DNA of 64,000 nucleotides from Flavobacterium gyeonganense (lineage in GTDB: Bacteria > Bacteroidota > Bacteroidia > Flavobacteriales > Flavobacteriaceae). The translations under genes were made by a program, and so were the position numbers. Below the pieces are notes generated by a model. The model saw only the letters and a list, made by a program, of their open reading frames with translations, made no database searches and was not told where the DNA came from. Every line of letters begins with the position of its first letter. Within the stretch, counting starts at the first letter, position 1. Shown one piece after another: positions 36,547-46,812 of the stretch. Location: positions 2,170,001-2,234,000 of the forward strand of contig NZ_CP121112.1 of the NCBI RefSeq assembly GCF_029625295.1. The letters are read 5' to 3'.

Positions 36547-38212
36547 TGTAATTTTCTTTTGAGTTTTTTTAAATATTTTTCAATTTCTGCTTTTTCAGGA
36601 GCGGTAGTAATTTCTTTCGTCAGTGCTTTTTCAAAATTTACCTGAGCCTGCTGAAATTCTTTTTTTGGTAAAAGTACAATCCAGCTTTGTAATACACAAC
36701 CCAATAATCAGGGTTTAATGATTGATAATTTTGGATGAATTCAGCAGAAATGGTTTCTTCTTTTTTCAGATATAAATCCATCTGATGATCTTCAATTTTA
36801 AACTTTTTATAGTTTTGAAAAGCTTTTGTTTTTATAAAAGGATCTTTGGCAATATTTAAATTTTCCTGTTCGAATGAAATTTCCGCATTCGTTTTTTTGC
36901 CATTAAAAACAGCATCCAGATTGTAACAGACAAATTCGCCCAATTGATATGGATTTGCCGAAACCCAGACGAGTTTTTCTTTTGGTTTAAAAATAACTCC
37001 GTGATGTGCCATTAACTGATTCAGCGCTTTTTCATTGCCGTATCCCAAAGGAAGATTATTTAAACCCTCTTTGTTTCTGAGAATTTCAGAAGCAATCTGT
37101 GGATTGAGCTTTTTATTTTCTGATAAAAGTTCCTGTATTCTTTCGAATCGGTATTCAGAATGACTGTTTACAATTTGTTCCTGATTTCGCTTATCATCCT
37201 TAAATGCTTCTCCCTGAAAATGATTCGAACAGATTAACTGACTGGTATTCGGCATATCATAAACATCCATTTTTTTTGGAGAAACTTCAATTAAAATGGC
37301 TTTATTATCCTGCGCGCTTCCTACCATTATAGATTCTGAAACAAATACCTTTCTTTTTTTCGCAATGGCGATCGCTTCCTCAATATTTTGAGCGTGCTGT
37401 AAAATTTCACGGGTCAGAATCGAAATCGGTGTTTTGGCAACCAGTGGAATTTTAGATTTTGAAGCATTAATAGTGACAGTCAGGCCCTGTTGATTCATTC
37501 CGGAAACGGTTCCTATCATCCCGGGCCACGTAACCATCATAAAATTATGACCCTGTTTCGGTTTTACAAAAGCAATGATTTTATTTTCTGCGAAAGCATC
37601 ATTCACATAAAAATCAAAATTGCGTCCGAGAATCAAATTTCCGTCTTCCGATTTTTCATTCCATGCAGCAAAAGACGAACAGCCAACCAAGGCTAAATCC
37701 TGCAAAGCATGACCAATGTCGTGAGCAGCGTGCAGATATAATCCTCTTTGATATTGTGGGGCGATATTATCAAATTCATGTGAAGTGTATTGCGAAACGC
37801 CATAAATTTCTGTTTGGTATTCTTCAGGAACATTCAGATATAATTTTCTGTTGAACCAGCTCAGAAAATGGCGGAGCATTTTCTGTTGAAATTTTGAAGG
37901 GACAATATCTGTTATTTTAGAGAAAAAAATACGTTGTTGTTTATGCAAAAGCGAATCTGACAATGCTCCGGTTGTAAGTCCAATTTCCAACGGATCACCT
38001 TCAACATATAATTCCCAAAGTCCTTGTTTGTTTTTTGAAAACGAATTATTTCCTGAAATAAAAGAGCTGTCAGAACGTTTTGTAACCACTGGTTTTGTCG
38101 CGTTATAACCGGAAATATCAGGCAGATGTTTTTTTGATTTTGCTGTGCCACAGGAAATCAGAGTTCCTAAAAAACCAATGAGTAAAAGATATGAAATACC
38201 GTTTTTCATCAC
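36543..38212 (-). CDS. C45-type Ntn acyltransferase/hydrolase lipoprotein (frameshifted)
   Basis: Lipoprotein signal with lipobox LISC (Cys21). The body matches the C45 acyl-transfer family: nucleophile Cys178 in LVGCSSFAAW exposed after self-cleavage, then EDGNLILGRNFDFYVND and WPGMIGTVSGMNQQGLTVTI. As written it stops at 36638. One extra base in the T7 run 36660-36666 gives QKKEFQQAQVNFEKAL and extends it to TGA at 36543, overlapping the next ATG; 556 aa with TPR-like C-terminus. As a membrane-anchored acyltransferase in the flexirubin cluster it might form or edit an ester of the pigment. That role is inference. Confidence 0.8.
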
Positions 38213-38214
38213 AA

Positions 38215-39726
38215 TTAAGCCTGATTGATTTTAGTAATTAAATATTCTTTACCAATAATTTCAGAACAGGTGACAACAGCCCCGATTGTTACGCCCAAAA
38301 CCCCGTGCATGCTGATGCTCTGACCAGTGAGATACAAATTTTCTAATTTTGTTTTTGACGGAATCAACGTTTTCATCGGATTTTCGGAATCTTTAACATA
38401 ACCGTACATATTGCCTTTATCACCGCCAATATAATCACGGTACGAGAGCGGACTTGAGGTATGAACAGACTGAATACAATCTCTGATTCCGGGAAATTTT
38501 ATTTCGATTTCATCCAAAAATTTAGCTGCTTTTCTGGCTTTAAATTCTTCATAACTTTCACCACGTTTATTTTTTTCGACAGTTGTATTAAAAGTATTTG
38601 CCCAGGGAAGTACATCATCAAATTTCATATACGTGATAAATGTCATTCCATCAGCCCAGATTTCGTCTTGTCTGGAAGCATTCATAGAAGCCATATACAT
38701 TTTTGGCCATGAATTTTCATCGTATTCGTGCGCTGTCCAGACTTCACCGCTATTTTTAAAATGGTAATAATTATGGTTGATGTATTTGAACGTCTCGGGC
38801 TTAAAAACCAAATACAGACTAAAAGCTGAAAGAACGCCTTCAAGGTTTTGAATCCGATTGAAAAATGGCTTTCTGAAGTTCTCTTCTCCTGCCATTTTCA
38901 AAGTTGTTTTGGGTTCAATATTCGAAATAAAAAGCTCTCCGGAAACCTGTGTCCCATCTTTCATTTTAACCGAATTTACTTTGTGATTCTCGACTTCAAA
39001 ATGGGTAACTTCTTTGTATTTATAAAATTCGCCGCCGTATTTTTTAAGCTGTTTTAAAAGTTGTTTGGTAATCTGGCTTCCACCGTTGATACAGCGCCAT
39101 GAACTTTCTATATACGAATTTACAATCAGGGCATGAACATAAAACGGAGACTTATCCGGAATACCTGCGTATAGGAAATTTGAACCTGCCAGAACGGCTT
39201 TTAGTTTTTCATTTTGGGTAAAGGAATCAATTGTTTCTTTTGCATTGAGCCTTAAAATTTCATCTTCATATTTTCCTTCCCATTCTAAATTATAGAGCGG
39301 AAAAGAATCGCATACTTCTTGTAAACTTTCACAATATTTTTCAATGTTCTCTTTTTCTCCGGGAAAATATTTTTCTAATTGGCGAACAAAATTCTCATAA
39401 CCCTGTGCATGCGGATACTCGTTAGTATCACCTTCAAAAGAAATAATATCGAAAGCATTTTCGTCTAACTGCTTCAGGTTTAGTTTATCGATAATGCCCA
39501 GATATTTAAAATACTGATACAGATTCTGTCTTTCGCCTAAACCTCCGATGTAATGAATTCCGGTATCAAAAATCGTTTTATCCCGAACAAAAGTCTGAAG
39601 ATTTCCACCATACTGATTGTTCTTTTCGAGCACACAAACGCTGTAGCCTTCTTTAGCCAGAATAATGGCCGAGACCAGTCCCCCCAAACCGCTGCCTACA
39701 ATTACTACGTCGTATTGCTCTTTCAT
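38215..39726 (-). CDS. CrtI-like FAD-dependent oxidoreductase/desaturase
   Basis: 503 aa. The FAD dinucleotide-binding motif lies at the N-terminus (VVIVGSGLGGLVSAIILAKE, GxGxxG near 11-16), followed by LEKNNQYGGNLQTF as in phytoene desaturases and carotene isomerases. The C-terminal flavin block is NLYLTGQSISMHGVLGVTIG. In the flexirubin cluster it may act on the polyene chain or its aryl head. Start overlaps the stop of the MMPL gene by one base (TAATG), showing translational coupling. Confidence 0.88.
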   Translation of the reverse strand: MKEQYDVVIVGSGLGGLVSAIILAKEGYSVCVLEKNNQYGGNLQTFVRDKTIFDTGIHYIGGLGERQNLYQYFKYLGIIDKLNLKQLDENAFDIISFEGDTNEYPHAQGYENFVRQLEKYFPGEKENIEKYCESLQEVCDSFPLYNLEWEGKYEDEILRLNAKETIDSFTQNEKLKAVLAGSNFLYAGIPDKSPFYVHALIVNSYIESSWRCINGGSQITKQLLKQLKKYGGEFYKYKEVTHFEVENHKVNSVKMKDGTQVSGELFISNIEPKTTLKMAGEENFRKPFFNRIQNLEGVLSAFSLYLVFKPETFKYINHNYYHFKNSGEVWTAHEYDENSWPKMYMASMNASRQDEIWADGMTFITYMKFDDVLPWANTFNTTVEKNKRGESYEEFKARKAAKFLDEIEIKFPGIRDCIQSVHTSSPLSYRDYIGGDKGNMYGYVKDSENPMKTLIPSKTKLENLYLTGQSISMHGVLGVTIGAVVTCSEIIGKEYLITKINQA

Positions 39727-42700
39727 TAATTTTTATTTAATAACGATATACCGTTTTCTTCTGAAACAATCTTAAATCCGGAAGCTATAAGCTTTGTTTT
39801 ATAATGCAGGCAATATATCAAAATTACAGAAGAAAATTTTGAGACGATTTTTTCAGGATTTTCATTATAACTTTCGTCAGAAATTAAAAGGAGTTCATAC
39901 TGATTTACAACTGATGATTCCAGTTGGGATACATAATCAACTTTTCTTTTTTTCGCGATGTAATTGGTTTTGGCAACCTCTCTTTTTTCTTCATCAGAAA
40001 TGTACGAATCAATTTTTCGCTGTGGTTCCTGCAAAGTGAGTAAAACGTCTAATTGCCCGTAATCATTTGCTAAATGCAGGATTTTGGCTTTCGCCGAAAT
40101 GTATCGGTTTAGGTGATAATAGGTTTCGAGATTTGATTTCAGATTTTCTTTTACACTTTTTACGACTTCAATTTCTTTGTAATCATAACTATGAATCAGC
40201 ATTTTTTTGAAATAATCCGGTCCTTCGATTTGCTGACGGATTTTAGAGAATTCAGATTTAAAAAAGGCACTAATCTGTTTGGTTCTTTCAGCATAATTTT
40301 TTCCAAAAGAATGATTATCAGGGCTTATTCTTTCTAAAATAGAAATGGTAATACTGCCGTCATAAATTATAAAATCGCCTTTTGGCAAGACTTCCGAAAC
40401 ACCATGAATTAAAATTGGAAGAATGTCTAAATTCAGTTCTTCAGCAAGATAAAAAGCACCTTTGTGAAAACGCTTAATCTGATTGCTTTCAGAACGCGTT
40501 CCTTCAGGAAAAATGATGATCGAATACCCTTCTTTTGCTTTTTGGCGCAAATGCTCAACGCCGTTTTCAAGCCCTTTTGAAACGGGATAAAAACCTGCTT
40601 TTTTAACAATTGGGCCAAAAAACAGGGAGTTGTACACCCAGTCATTTACTAAATAAATGACTTTCGGAGTCAGCATTCCGATTGTCAGAGTATCTAAAAA
40701 TGATGCATGATTGGCAATAATTATGGCTGGTTTTTCGAAATTTTCATTAAATGGATTAATTACTTTTTTGACCACAAACGGATTTGAATACAAGACTGAT
40801 TTCATAAATTTTGAAATCACAAAACGGAATCCGGTCATTTTGGATTTTTCCTTTATTGGAAGAATCGGCATAATAAACAAACAGTAAAGAGACATTAAAA
40901 TTCCGCCGAGTCCGTAGTAAAAAAAGGATATAATACCATTTAAAAAACTGCGTAGTGCGAAAGGTGGATTTCCGTTTTTTGAACGGTTTGATATAAAAAG
41001 TTTAAAGAGAATCGGATAGAAGATGAACGTAATAATCAGTGCCGCAAAAACCCCGATTAACGAAACTGATGAAATTGAAGTTAGTGCAGGATGCTTCGCA
41101 AATATCATGGCGCCGATTCCTAAAATTGTCGTGATTACAGCTAAAATGATTGATGTCCTGTAAATCGCAATTTCATTTTTTCCGGTAGTATATTCTTTTT
41201 GAAGTGCACTGGTCATGAAAATACTAAAATCAACTCCGTGACCAAAAATCAAAGTGCAGACGATCATGCTGAAAATATTCATCTGAATGCCAAAAATCCC
41301 CATAATTCCTGCTGTAACAATTCCGGTTAAAGCAATCGGGATACAGCTGACAATCACCAATTCAATTCTTCTGAAAAAGAAAAACAGAATTAAAATCACG
41401 GCGATAAAGGAATAATTGACAAGTGAATTAAAATCGGTTTTCAAAGTGCTGAAAAAGGTTTCATTCATTTGTTGGCGGTCAATTGCAATCAGGTTTTCTT
41501 TGGCGGAAGTCGATTTTACAAAAGTATCACGCTGTTCAGGAGAAACTTTCACCAAAGTCGAAATCGTATAAAAACCATTTTTTTCGGTTACAAATTCTTT
41601 CAGTTGCAGCGCCTGAATTTTTAAATAAGCTGAAGCAGAAATAGGTTTGAAATCAAAATTTAAATGATTGAAAAAAAGATTGTATGTGGCCGGCTTGAAT
41701 CCAAGTTTGGAACCTTCCGTAATTAATTGAGATTGTAAAAACTGTTTTTTATTCGCATCCCAAAACGAATTCCACTTTTGAATTTTTTGAAGCTGTTCAT
41801 GCTGCGAAAGCATAATTCCGCCCACAGAACTGAAATTCAATATTTTATTTTGTTGTTTTTCTTTTGTTAAATCAGAAAAAAGCTGACTATTGTGCTGCAA
41901 AACTTCTTCCATACTTTTTCCGTATGAAGCCACATAAATCGTTTTTGAAGTCAGACTCGTGCTTTCTTCTAATTGTTTTTCGGCAGCTTTAATTTCCTTT
42001 GGAACAAAATTTAACTGCGACAAATCGTTATTAAAACCAACATCATTATAAGTAAAAAAGCAGACAATCGTAATTAAAACACAAAATCCAATCAAAAATT
42101 TATTGTTGTGAAAGGAGAAATGAGCCAGTTTATCGATCACATTTTTCTTATGTTCAAAATTATTTTCCTTCGGTTTATATAAATGAGGAACAATCAGAAG
42201 CGAGAAAAACGCAGATGCCATAACGATGACGGCAGCGAAAATTCCGAGGTCATTCAGTGCATCTGATTTTACAAAAAGCAGACATAAAAATGCAACAGCC
42301 GTAGTCGAACTGCTCATAATCACCGGCATCGTGATGTCTTTATACAACGTTTTGATGTCGCTGTTGTGTTTGTAATGCGTGAGAATATGTAATGAATAAT
42401 CAATCGTAATTCCTAATAAAATAGATCCGATTCCGAGTGAGATTGCCGAAATCTGTTCTTTTACAAAATATAAAAACGCAACAGCAAACAAACCGCCAAA
42501 TATTGTTGGAATAAAAATAATTATCGGGATTAATATTTTTCGGTAGAATAAAATTAATATCAGCATCAGCGTAATCATGGCGATCGTTGTTGTCAGGACA
42601 ATGTCGCTTTTAATCTGAGTGGCATTTGCAACTGCAATTAAAGCTGATCCAAAATAACTGACTGAAGTTTTTCCTTTAAATTTCTGATTTAAATTCTCCT

Positions 42701-43406
42701 GAATCGATTTTAGTTTTTCGACAAAAAGAGTGTTTTTTTCAGTTTCGCTGGATGAAATATCTGAGGTAATAAAAAGCAATAATTTATTTTTGTCTTTGGT
42801 CATTACAAAACCATTGTCAAGTGTAAAATCATCACCAATATTTAATTGCTGTAATTTTTTTAAAGCTATAAACGAAATCCCAAGTGGATCCTGCAGAATA
42901 AAATCCTTTGTTACAAATCCCGAAGGCGAAATAATGGATTTGTAATTTGCCTGAACTGTCGCTGCAATACTGTCTTTTTGCAATTTTTTTTCGATAGAAT
43001 CATAATCTTTATCATCTAAAAAAAGAGGCAGGTTATTGTAAACAAAATCGATAGTTTCCTGGATATTTTCTTCGTCAATTTTTCCCTGGATTCCGGTAAT
43101 ATAAGGTTTGCAGGATTTAGAAACACTGTCTGAAAAGGCAGTCGCCATTTCTTTCAAATCCTCTTCAGAACCGTTCTTTTCGAGTTTGAAAATGACAGTA
43201 GTTTTGTCTGCAAAATTTAATTGTTTTAAAACCTTAGCCGTTACATCAGCCTTGTCATTTGTGGGAATAAGTTTGGTAATGTCTTCTTCAAATTTGATTT
43301 GAGACGCAAAAAATCCAAAAATAAAAAGCATCAGCACAGCCAAAATAACCGAAAGTGATTTTTTTCGGTTTACAAATAAATGAATGGCGTAGAAGTATTG
43401 ATGCAT
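39726..43406 (-). CDS. Three-domain protein: MMPL/RND transporter, PlsC acyltransferase, methyltransferase-like domain
   Basis: 1226 aa. Residues ~1-830 form an MMPL-type RND transporter with two sets of six helices and two periplasmic loops (SIILPGS-like block SISLGIGSILLGITIDYSLH in this protein). Residues ~870-1060 are a PlsC acyltransferase with NHASFLD (near 900) and FPEGTRS (near 967). The last ~160 residues resemble the end of a class I SAM methyltransferase, with no clear SAM-binding glycine motif. Similar trifunctional proteins occur in flexirubin and aryl polyene clusters. It could couple export, acylation and methylation of the pigment at the inner membrane. Confidence 0.85.
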   Translation of the reverse strand: MHQYFYAIHLFVNRKKSLSVILAVLMLFIFGFFASQIKFEEDITKLIPTNDKADVTAKVLKQLNFADKTTVIFKLEKNGSEEDLKEMATAFSDSVSKSCKPYITGIQGKIDEENIQETIDFVYNNLPLFLDDKDYDSIEKKLQKDSIAATVQANYKSIISPSGFVTKDFILQDPLGISFIALKKLQQLNIGDDFTLDNGFVMTKDKNKLLLFITSDISSSETEKNTLFVEKLKSIQENLNQKFKGKTSVSYFGSALIAVANATQIKSDIVLTTTIAMITLMLILILFYRKILIPIIIFIPTIFGGLFAVAFLYFVKEQISAISLGIGSILLGITIDYSLHILTHYKHNSDIKTLYKDITMPVIMSSSTTAVAFLCLLFVKSDALNDLGIFAAVIVMASAFFSLLIVPHLYKPKENNFEHKKNVIDKLAHFSFHNNKFLIGFCVLITIVCFFTYNDVGFNNDLSQLNFVPKEIKAAEKQLEESTSLTSKTIYVASYGKSMEEVLQHNSQLFSDLTKEKQQNKILNFSSVGGIMLSQHEQLQKIQKWNSFWDANKKQFLQSQLITEGSKLGFKPATYNLFFNHLNFDFKPISASAYLKIQALQLKEFVTEKNGFYTISTLVKVSPEQRDTFVKSTSAKENLIAIDRQQMNETFFSTLKTDFNSLVNYSFIAVILILFFFFRRIELVIVSCIPIALTGIVTAGIMGIFGIQMNIFSMIVCTLIFGHGVDFSIFMTSALQKEYTTGKNEIAIYRTSIILAVITTILGIGAMIFAKHPALTSISSVSLIGVFAALIITFIFYPILFKLFISNRSKNGNPPFALRSFLNGIISFFYYGLGGILMSLYCLFIMPILPIKEKSKMTGFRFVISKFMKSVLYSNPFVVKKVINPFNENFEKPAIIIANHASFLDTLTIGMLTPKVIYLVNDWVYNSLFFGPIVKKAGFYPVSKGLENGVEHLRQKAKEGYSIIIFPEGTRSESNQIKRFHKGAFYLAEELNLDILPILIHGVSEVLPKGDFIIYDGSITISILERISPDNHSFGKNYAERTKQISAFFKSEFSKIRQQIEGPDYFKKMLIHSYDYKEIEVVKSVKENLKSNLETYYHLNRYISAKAKILHLANDYGQLDVLLTLQEPQRKIDSYISDEEKREVAKTNYIAKKRKVDYVSQLESSVVNQYELLLISDESYNENPEKIVSKFSSVILIYCLHYKTKLIASGFKIVSEENGISLLNKN

Positions 43407-43499
43407 GATTATAGCTTAAATTTTTCAGCCACAAATTCACGAATTTATTTTGAATAAATTGTACTAATTTGAGAATTCGTAGCGAATTGACATAGAATT

Positions 43500-44668
43500 T
43501 TATTCTGTACGTTTTTTAGTAAAAGCGGTTAAAAGAAAATAACTTATTAAACCAGCTGATAACGCCGAAACGGATGCTAAAATAAGACTTCCTACGATAT
43601 ATTGAGCGGCATTTTTTTGAATATCGTCAAACGTCATCGAACTGTCCAAAAAAAGTGAAGTATCAGAAGGGACAAAAATGCTTCCTATTTTTAGAGAACC
43701 GTAAATAATAAAAGGAATGAAAGGAGGAAAACTAACATTGGAAGTTAAAAAAGCAATGACTTTGTTAAGCCTGAATAATGCGGCTAAAGCAAAAAGCAAA
43801 ATGGTCTGAAAACCCCAGAAAGGAGAAAGACCAATAAAAATTCCTAAAGCGATTGCAGCGGATTTTTTAAAATTTGAATCCTTGCTTTCTAAAATATCTT
43901 CGAGAAAGAATTTTTTAAAACCTTTTTTTTTGCTCTTCTGAAAAAATCCCTTGGTTTGATGTAAAGCAGCGCATTTGTTACCAAAACGGTATTTAGAATA
44001 CTGATTCTGGTAAAGTCACGAAACGGACGAAAATGAGAAACACGTTCTGCAGGATCGTACAAAACCTGAATCGGAATGTTTTTTACCACAATTCCTTTCC
44101 ATGCAGCACGTACAATAACTTCAATTTCAAACTCAAATTTATTGGTATAAAATCGTTTTGGTAACAATCGAAGCGGATATAATCTAAAACCAGATTGCGT
44201 ATCGTCAAGTTTGATTCCGGTTTCAAACTTAAACCAGAAGTTCGAAAATTTGTTTCCAAAACTACTTTTTTTCGGCACATTTTCCTGTGTCATATTCCGG
44301 CTTCCAATCAACAGCGAATTGGGTTCTTCCTGTATGGCAGCAATAAAATTTGGAATATCGGAAGCAAAATGCTGCCCGTCAGAATCGATTGTGATGGCGT
44401 ATTCGAATTTCATTTCGATTGCTTTTCGAAAACCATTTCTAAGCGCGCGCCCTTTTCCTAAATTTTTAGGATGATGAATTTGCGTAAGCTGCGGATATTG
44501 TTTTAAAATGTTGAAAGTTTCATCAGTCGAACCGTCATTAACAATAATGACACTTGGAGTGAAATCTAAAACAGAGTCCAATACTTTTTTTAGTGTTTTA
44601 CGGTTATTGTATGTCGGTACAATAACGCAAAAGTTAGTCGAATTAAGTAGTTCCTGCTGTGATTTCAT
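43500..44668 (-). CDS. Glycosyltransferase family 2 with C-terminal DUF2062 membrane domain (frameshifted)
   Basis: N-terminal GT2 domain: FCVIVPTYNNRKTLKKVLDS, IIVNDGSTDETFN, and the metal-binding TIDSDGQH, followed by LLIGSRNM. The frame stops at 43889. One extra base in the A6 run at 43941-43946 gives RDFFQKSKKKGFKKFF and joins a DUF2062 part (AIALGIFIGLSPFWGFQTIL, then membrane helices) that is open to 43500, 389 aa in all. The GT2-DUF2062 fusion is known in Bacteroidetes, supporting a single gene. It may glycosylate a lipid or cluster product. Sugar and acceptor are unknown. Confidence 0.8.
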
Positions 44669-44686
44669 GTGGCGTTTTTTGGGCTT

Positions 44687-45172
44687 TTATTTTACAAATT
44701 GCTTCTCTTTTTCAGAGAAACTTTTAGATTGCAAAACAAAATCTTTAAGATAATCTTTCAAAGCCGCACCCTGCGAAGCATAATACGTTGTTATGAATTT
44801 TTTATCTTCTTTAATATTTTTCTTGTAGCCCGTAATTCCCGGAACATCTTCCTGAATGCTCAGTCTGATCATTCGCATTTCGATATTACTGGGATCACTT
44901 TTTATTGTGGCTTCAAGTAATTTTGCACCTTCTTTAAAACGCTCAATTTTTTCACCTAATTTTTTTTCAAATTTTGATTCCAGTAAAATGGAAGCCGCTT
45001 TGTAAGCCACTAAAATTTTATCATCATTATTGGAAATGCCTGCAAGTTTTGTTACAAATTCTTTGGCATTATTTTCAGATTTTGTAACGTCAGCATACAT
45101 TTTTCGAATAGCAGCCAAATCCGGATTGCCTGCAAAATTTACCAGTAAAAGTAATGTCAGTAGCAGTTTCAT
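44687..45172 (-). CDS. Secreted helical protein of the flexirubin cluster, unknown
   Basis: 161 aa with a short signal peptide (MKLLLTLLLLVNFAG). The mature part is entirely helical and charged (KFEKKLGEKIERFKEGAKLL) with no catalytic motif. It lies 2 bp downstream of the dehydratase gene and 18 bp upstream of the GT2 gene, all on one strand. Its fixed place in the cluster suggests a periplasmic helper role. Confidence 0.65.
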   Translation of the reverse strand: MKLLLTLLLLVNFAGNPDLAAIRKMYADVTKSENNAKEFVTKLAGISNNDDKILVAYKAASILLESKFEKKLGEKIERFKEGAKLLEATIKSDPSNIEMRMIRLSIQEDVPGITGYKKNIKEDKKFITTYYASQGAALKDYLKDFVLQSKSFSEKEKQFVK

Positions 45173-45174
45173 AC

Positions 45175-45546
45175 TTAAAGTTTTTTATATACGTTGCTCA
45201 GTTTTAAAGCAACGGTGTCATTAAAATAAGTTGTGTTTTTTACTTTAACCAAATTGTCTTCGGTTGTTGCAATATCGAGTTCCAGACGTAATTCCGGAGT
45301 GCTTTCCGGATTTATGAGAGCCATAAATTTTACATTCGAAAGCGTCTGAATCATTAAAGTTTCATGAGTGATTTTCTCTGTCAGTTCTTTAATAATCTGA
45401 ATCATGCAAACACCAGGCATAATTGGGTTTCCAGGAAAATGACCTTTGAAAACTTCATGTTTTTCATTGATCAGAATCGTAATGATATACTTAGAATCGG
45501 ATATTTTTTCTTCCGAAATTATTTTGTAAAAGTCTTTTAAAACCAT
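45175..45546 (-). CDS. Hotdog-fold 3-hydroxyacyl-ACP dehydratase-like protein
   Basis: 123 aa hotdog protein of the FabA/FabZ type. The active-site block GHFPGNPIMPGVCMIQII keeps the catalytic histidine, but the position of the usual Glu/Asp (14 residues later) appears to be Gln. It may work with a partner that provides the acid, or act as a thioesterase-like or structural subunit. In the pigment pathway it would remove water from 3-hydroxyacyl-ACP to build the conjugated chain. Confidence 0.8.
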   Translation of the reverse strand: MVLKDFYKIISEEKISDSKYIITILINEKHEVFKGHFPGNPIMPGVCMIQIIKELTEKITHETLMIQTLSNVKFMALINPESTPELRLELDIATTEDNLVKVKNTTYFNDTVALKLSNVYKKL

Positions 45547-45558
45547 ATTTTTTTATTT

Positions 45559-46197
45559 TCAAAATGTATAGGCCGCACCTATTTGATAAACTAAATTAGT
45601 ATTTATACTAGCTGCTCCGTTAGTATCATCAAATGCATCTCTCGTTCCTTTTTTTATTCTTGCTTCCAGTGCGATACCTTTGTACAAATTAAATCCAGCA
45701 CCACCAATAATTCCAAAATCAATATCTTCACCTTTTGAAACGGATGTAAAAAAGCCATTTGATTTATCATATTCGATTTCATCTCCAATGACAAAGTCAA
45801 TATATGGACCAGCAAGGAGATATACTTTTTCAGTGATATTAAATTTATTTATAGTAACAAAAGATAAATACCGTAATGAAATATCCACATTTCTGTTTTC
45901 AGTAATCGTTTCTGACTGGCCATCAGGTAAACGGTCATAATAAAATCCTTCAATAGAAGCTTTTGCTCCTTGTCTGGAATAAGTTACTTCAGGCTGTAAA
46001 GTATAAAATCTACTCAATTTCAAAGCACCAAAGCCACCAAAGTAGAAATCAGTTTTACTGTTCACATCAAAATCAGTTTTAGAAATTTTAGAAAGGTTAA
46101 CTCCTGCATGGATTCCAGGTTTAAAAGTTACCTGAGCTTGTATTTTTAAGAATGCAAACAAAGAAAATGCAATAAATGCTAAATTTTTTTTACTCAT
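45559..46197 (-). CDS. Outer-membrane beta-barrel protein, paralogue 3
   Basis: 212 aa with a signal peptide (ending IQAQ). The mature chain has alternating strands and ends in the aromatic YQIGAAYTF, as outer-membrane barrels do. Matching blocks in all three tandem paralogues are F/V-x-PGI-x-x-G, LQPEVTYSRQG and a late E-A-R-I/F-K-x-G. Similar to the PorT-type outer membrane beta-barrel family. Four bp after the next copy. Confidence 0.85.
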   Translation of the reverse strand: MSKKNLAFIAFSLFAFLKIQAQVTFKPGIHAGVNLSKISKTDFDVNSKTDFYFGGFGALKLSRFYTLQPEVTYSRQGAKASIEGFYYDRLPDGQSETITENRNVDISLRYLSFVTINKFNITEKVYLLAGPYIDFVIGDEIEYDKSNGFFTSVSKGEDIDFGIIGGAGFNLYKGIALEARIKKGTRDAFDDTNGAASINTNLVYQIGAAYTF

Positions 46198-46200
46198 AGT

Positions 46201-46812
46201 TTATTGTACCTTGAAAGAATAACTAATTCCTATTTGAAAATTGATATTTGTATTATAATCGCCAAAAAGATAATTATCATTAGAATCATTGTAATAATAA
46301 TCACTATCTAATATGTCGTAAAAACCTTTTTTAAATCGGGCTTCAAACGTTAAACCTGATGGCAGACGATAGCCAATTCCGGTAACAAAAGCCAAATCAT
46401 TAGCATCTTTTCTTTTGACTAAATTATGATTTACAAGAAAATCTGCCGATGGACCAAATTGTATCTGAATACCGGGGCCAAAAGTAAACTTATTTAACAA
46501 TGTAAACGAAAAATAATCAAGTCTTAAATTTTCTTTATTAAATTTTTCAGTACCTGAATTCTCATCATTGTAATTTCGGACCACATTGTCAGAACCTTGT
46601 CTGCTGTATGTTATCTCGGGCTGAAGAGCATAATATTTACCCAGCCTGATTTCGCTAAAACCACCTACATAAAAATCTTTTTTATAAGTGGAGTGTGTTT
46701 CCGAAATCGTAGAAAAACCCAATCCCGTTCTTATTCCCGGTTTGAAACTAACTTGGGCCTGTGCCTGTATGATAAAAAACAGAGCTATTATACTTTTATA
46801 GTTTAATTTCAT
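46201..46812 (-). CDS. Outer-membrane beta-barrel protein, paralogue 2
   Basis: 203 aa. Signal peptide (about 1-19, ending AQAQ), then VSFKPGIRTGLGFSTISETH and the shared LQPEITYSRQGSD. The C-terminus is FQIGISYSFKVQ. Its start overlaps the end of paralogue 1 by one base. Divergence between the copies is large in the extracellular-loop positions and small in strands. Function unknown. Confidence 0.85.
   Translation of the reverse strand: MKLNYKSIIALFFIIQAQAQVSFKPGIRTGLGFSTISETHSTYKKDFYVGGFSEIRLGKYYALQPEITYSRQGSDNVVRNYNDENSGTEKFNKENLRLDYFSFTLLNKFTFGPGIQIQFGPSADFLVNHNLVKRKDANDLAFVTGIGYRLPSGLTFEARFKKGFYDILDSDYYYNDSNDNYLFGDYNTNINFQIGISYSFKVQ

Noticed and set aside
43500..43799. A stand-alone DUF2062 protein starting at TTG 43799
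   Set aside because: The frame is open further upstream and joins the glycosyltransferase gene with one base; the fusion is a known architecture.
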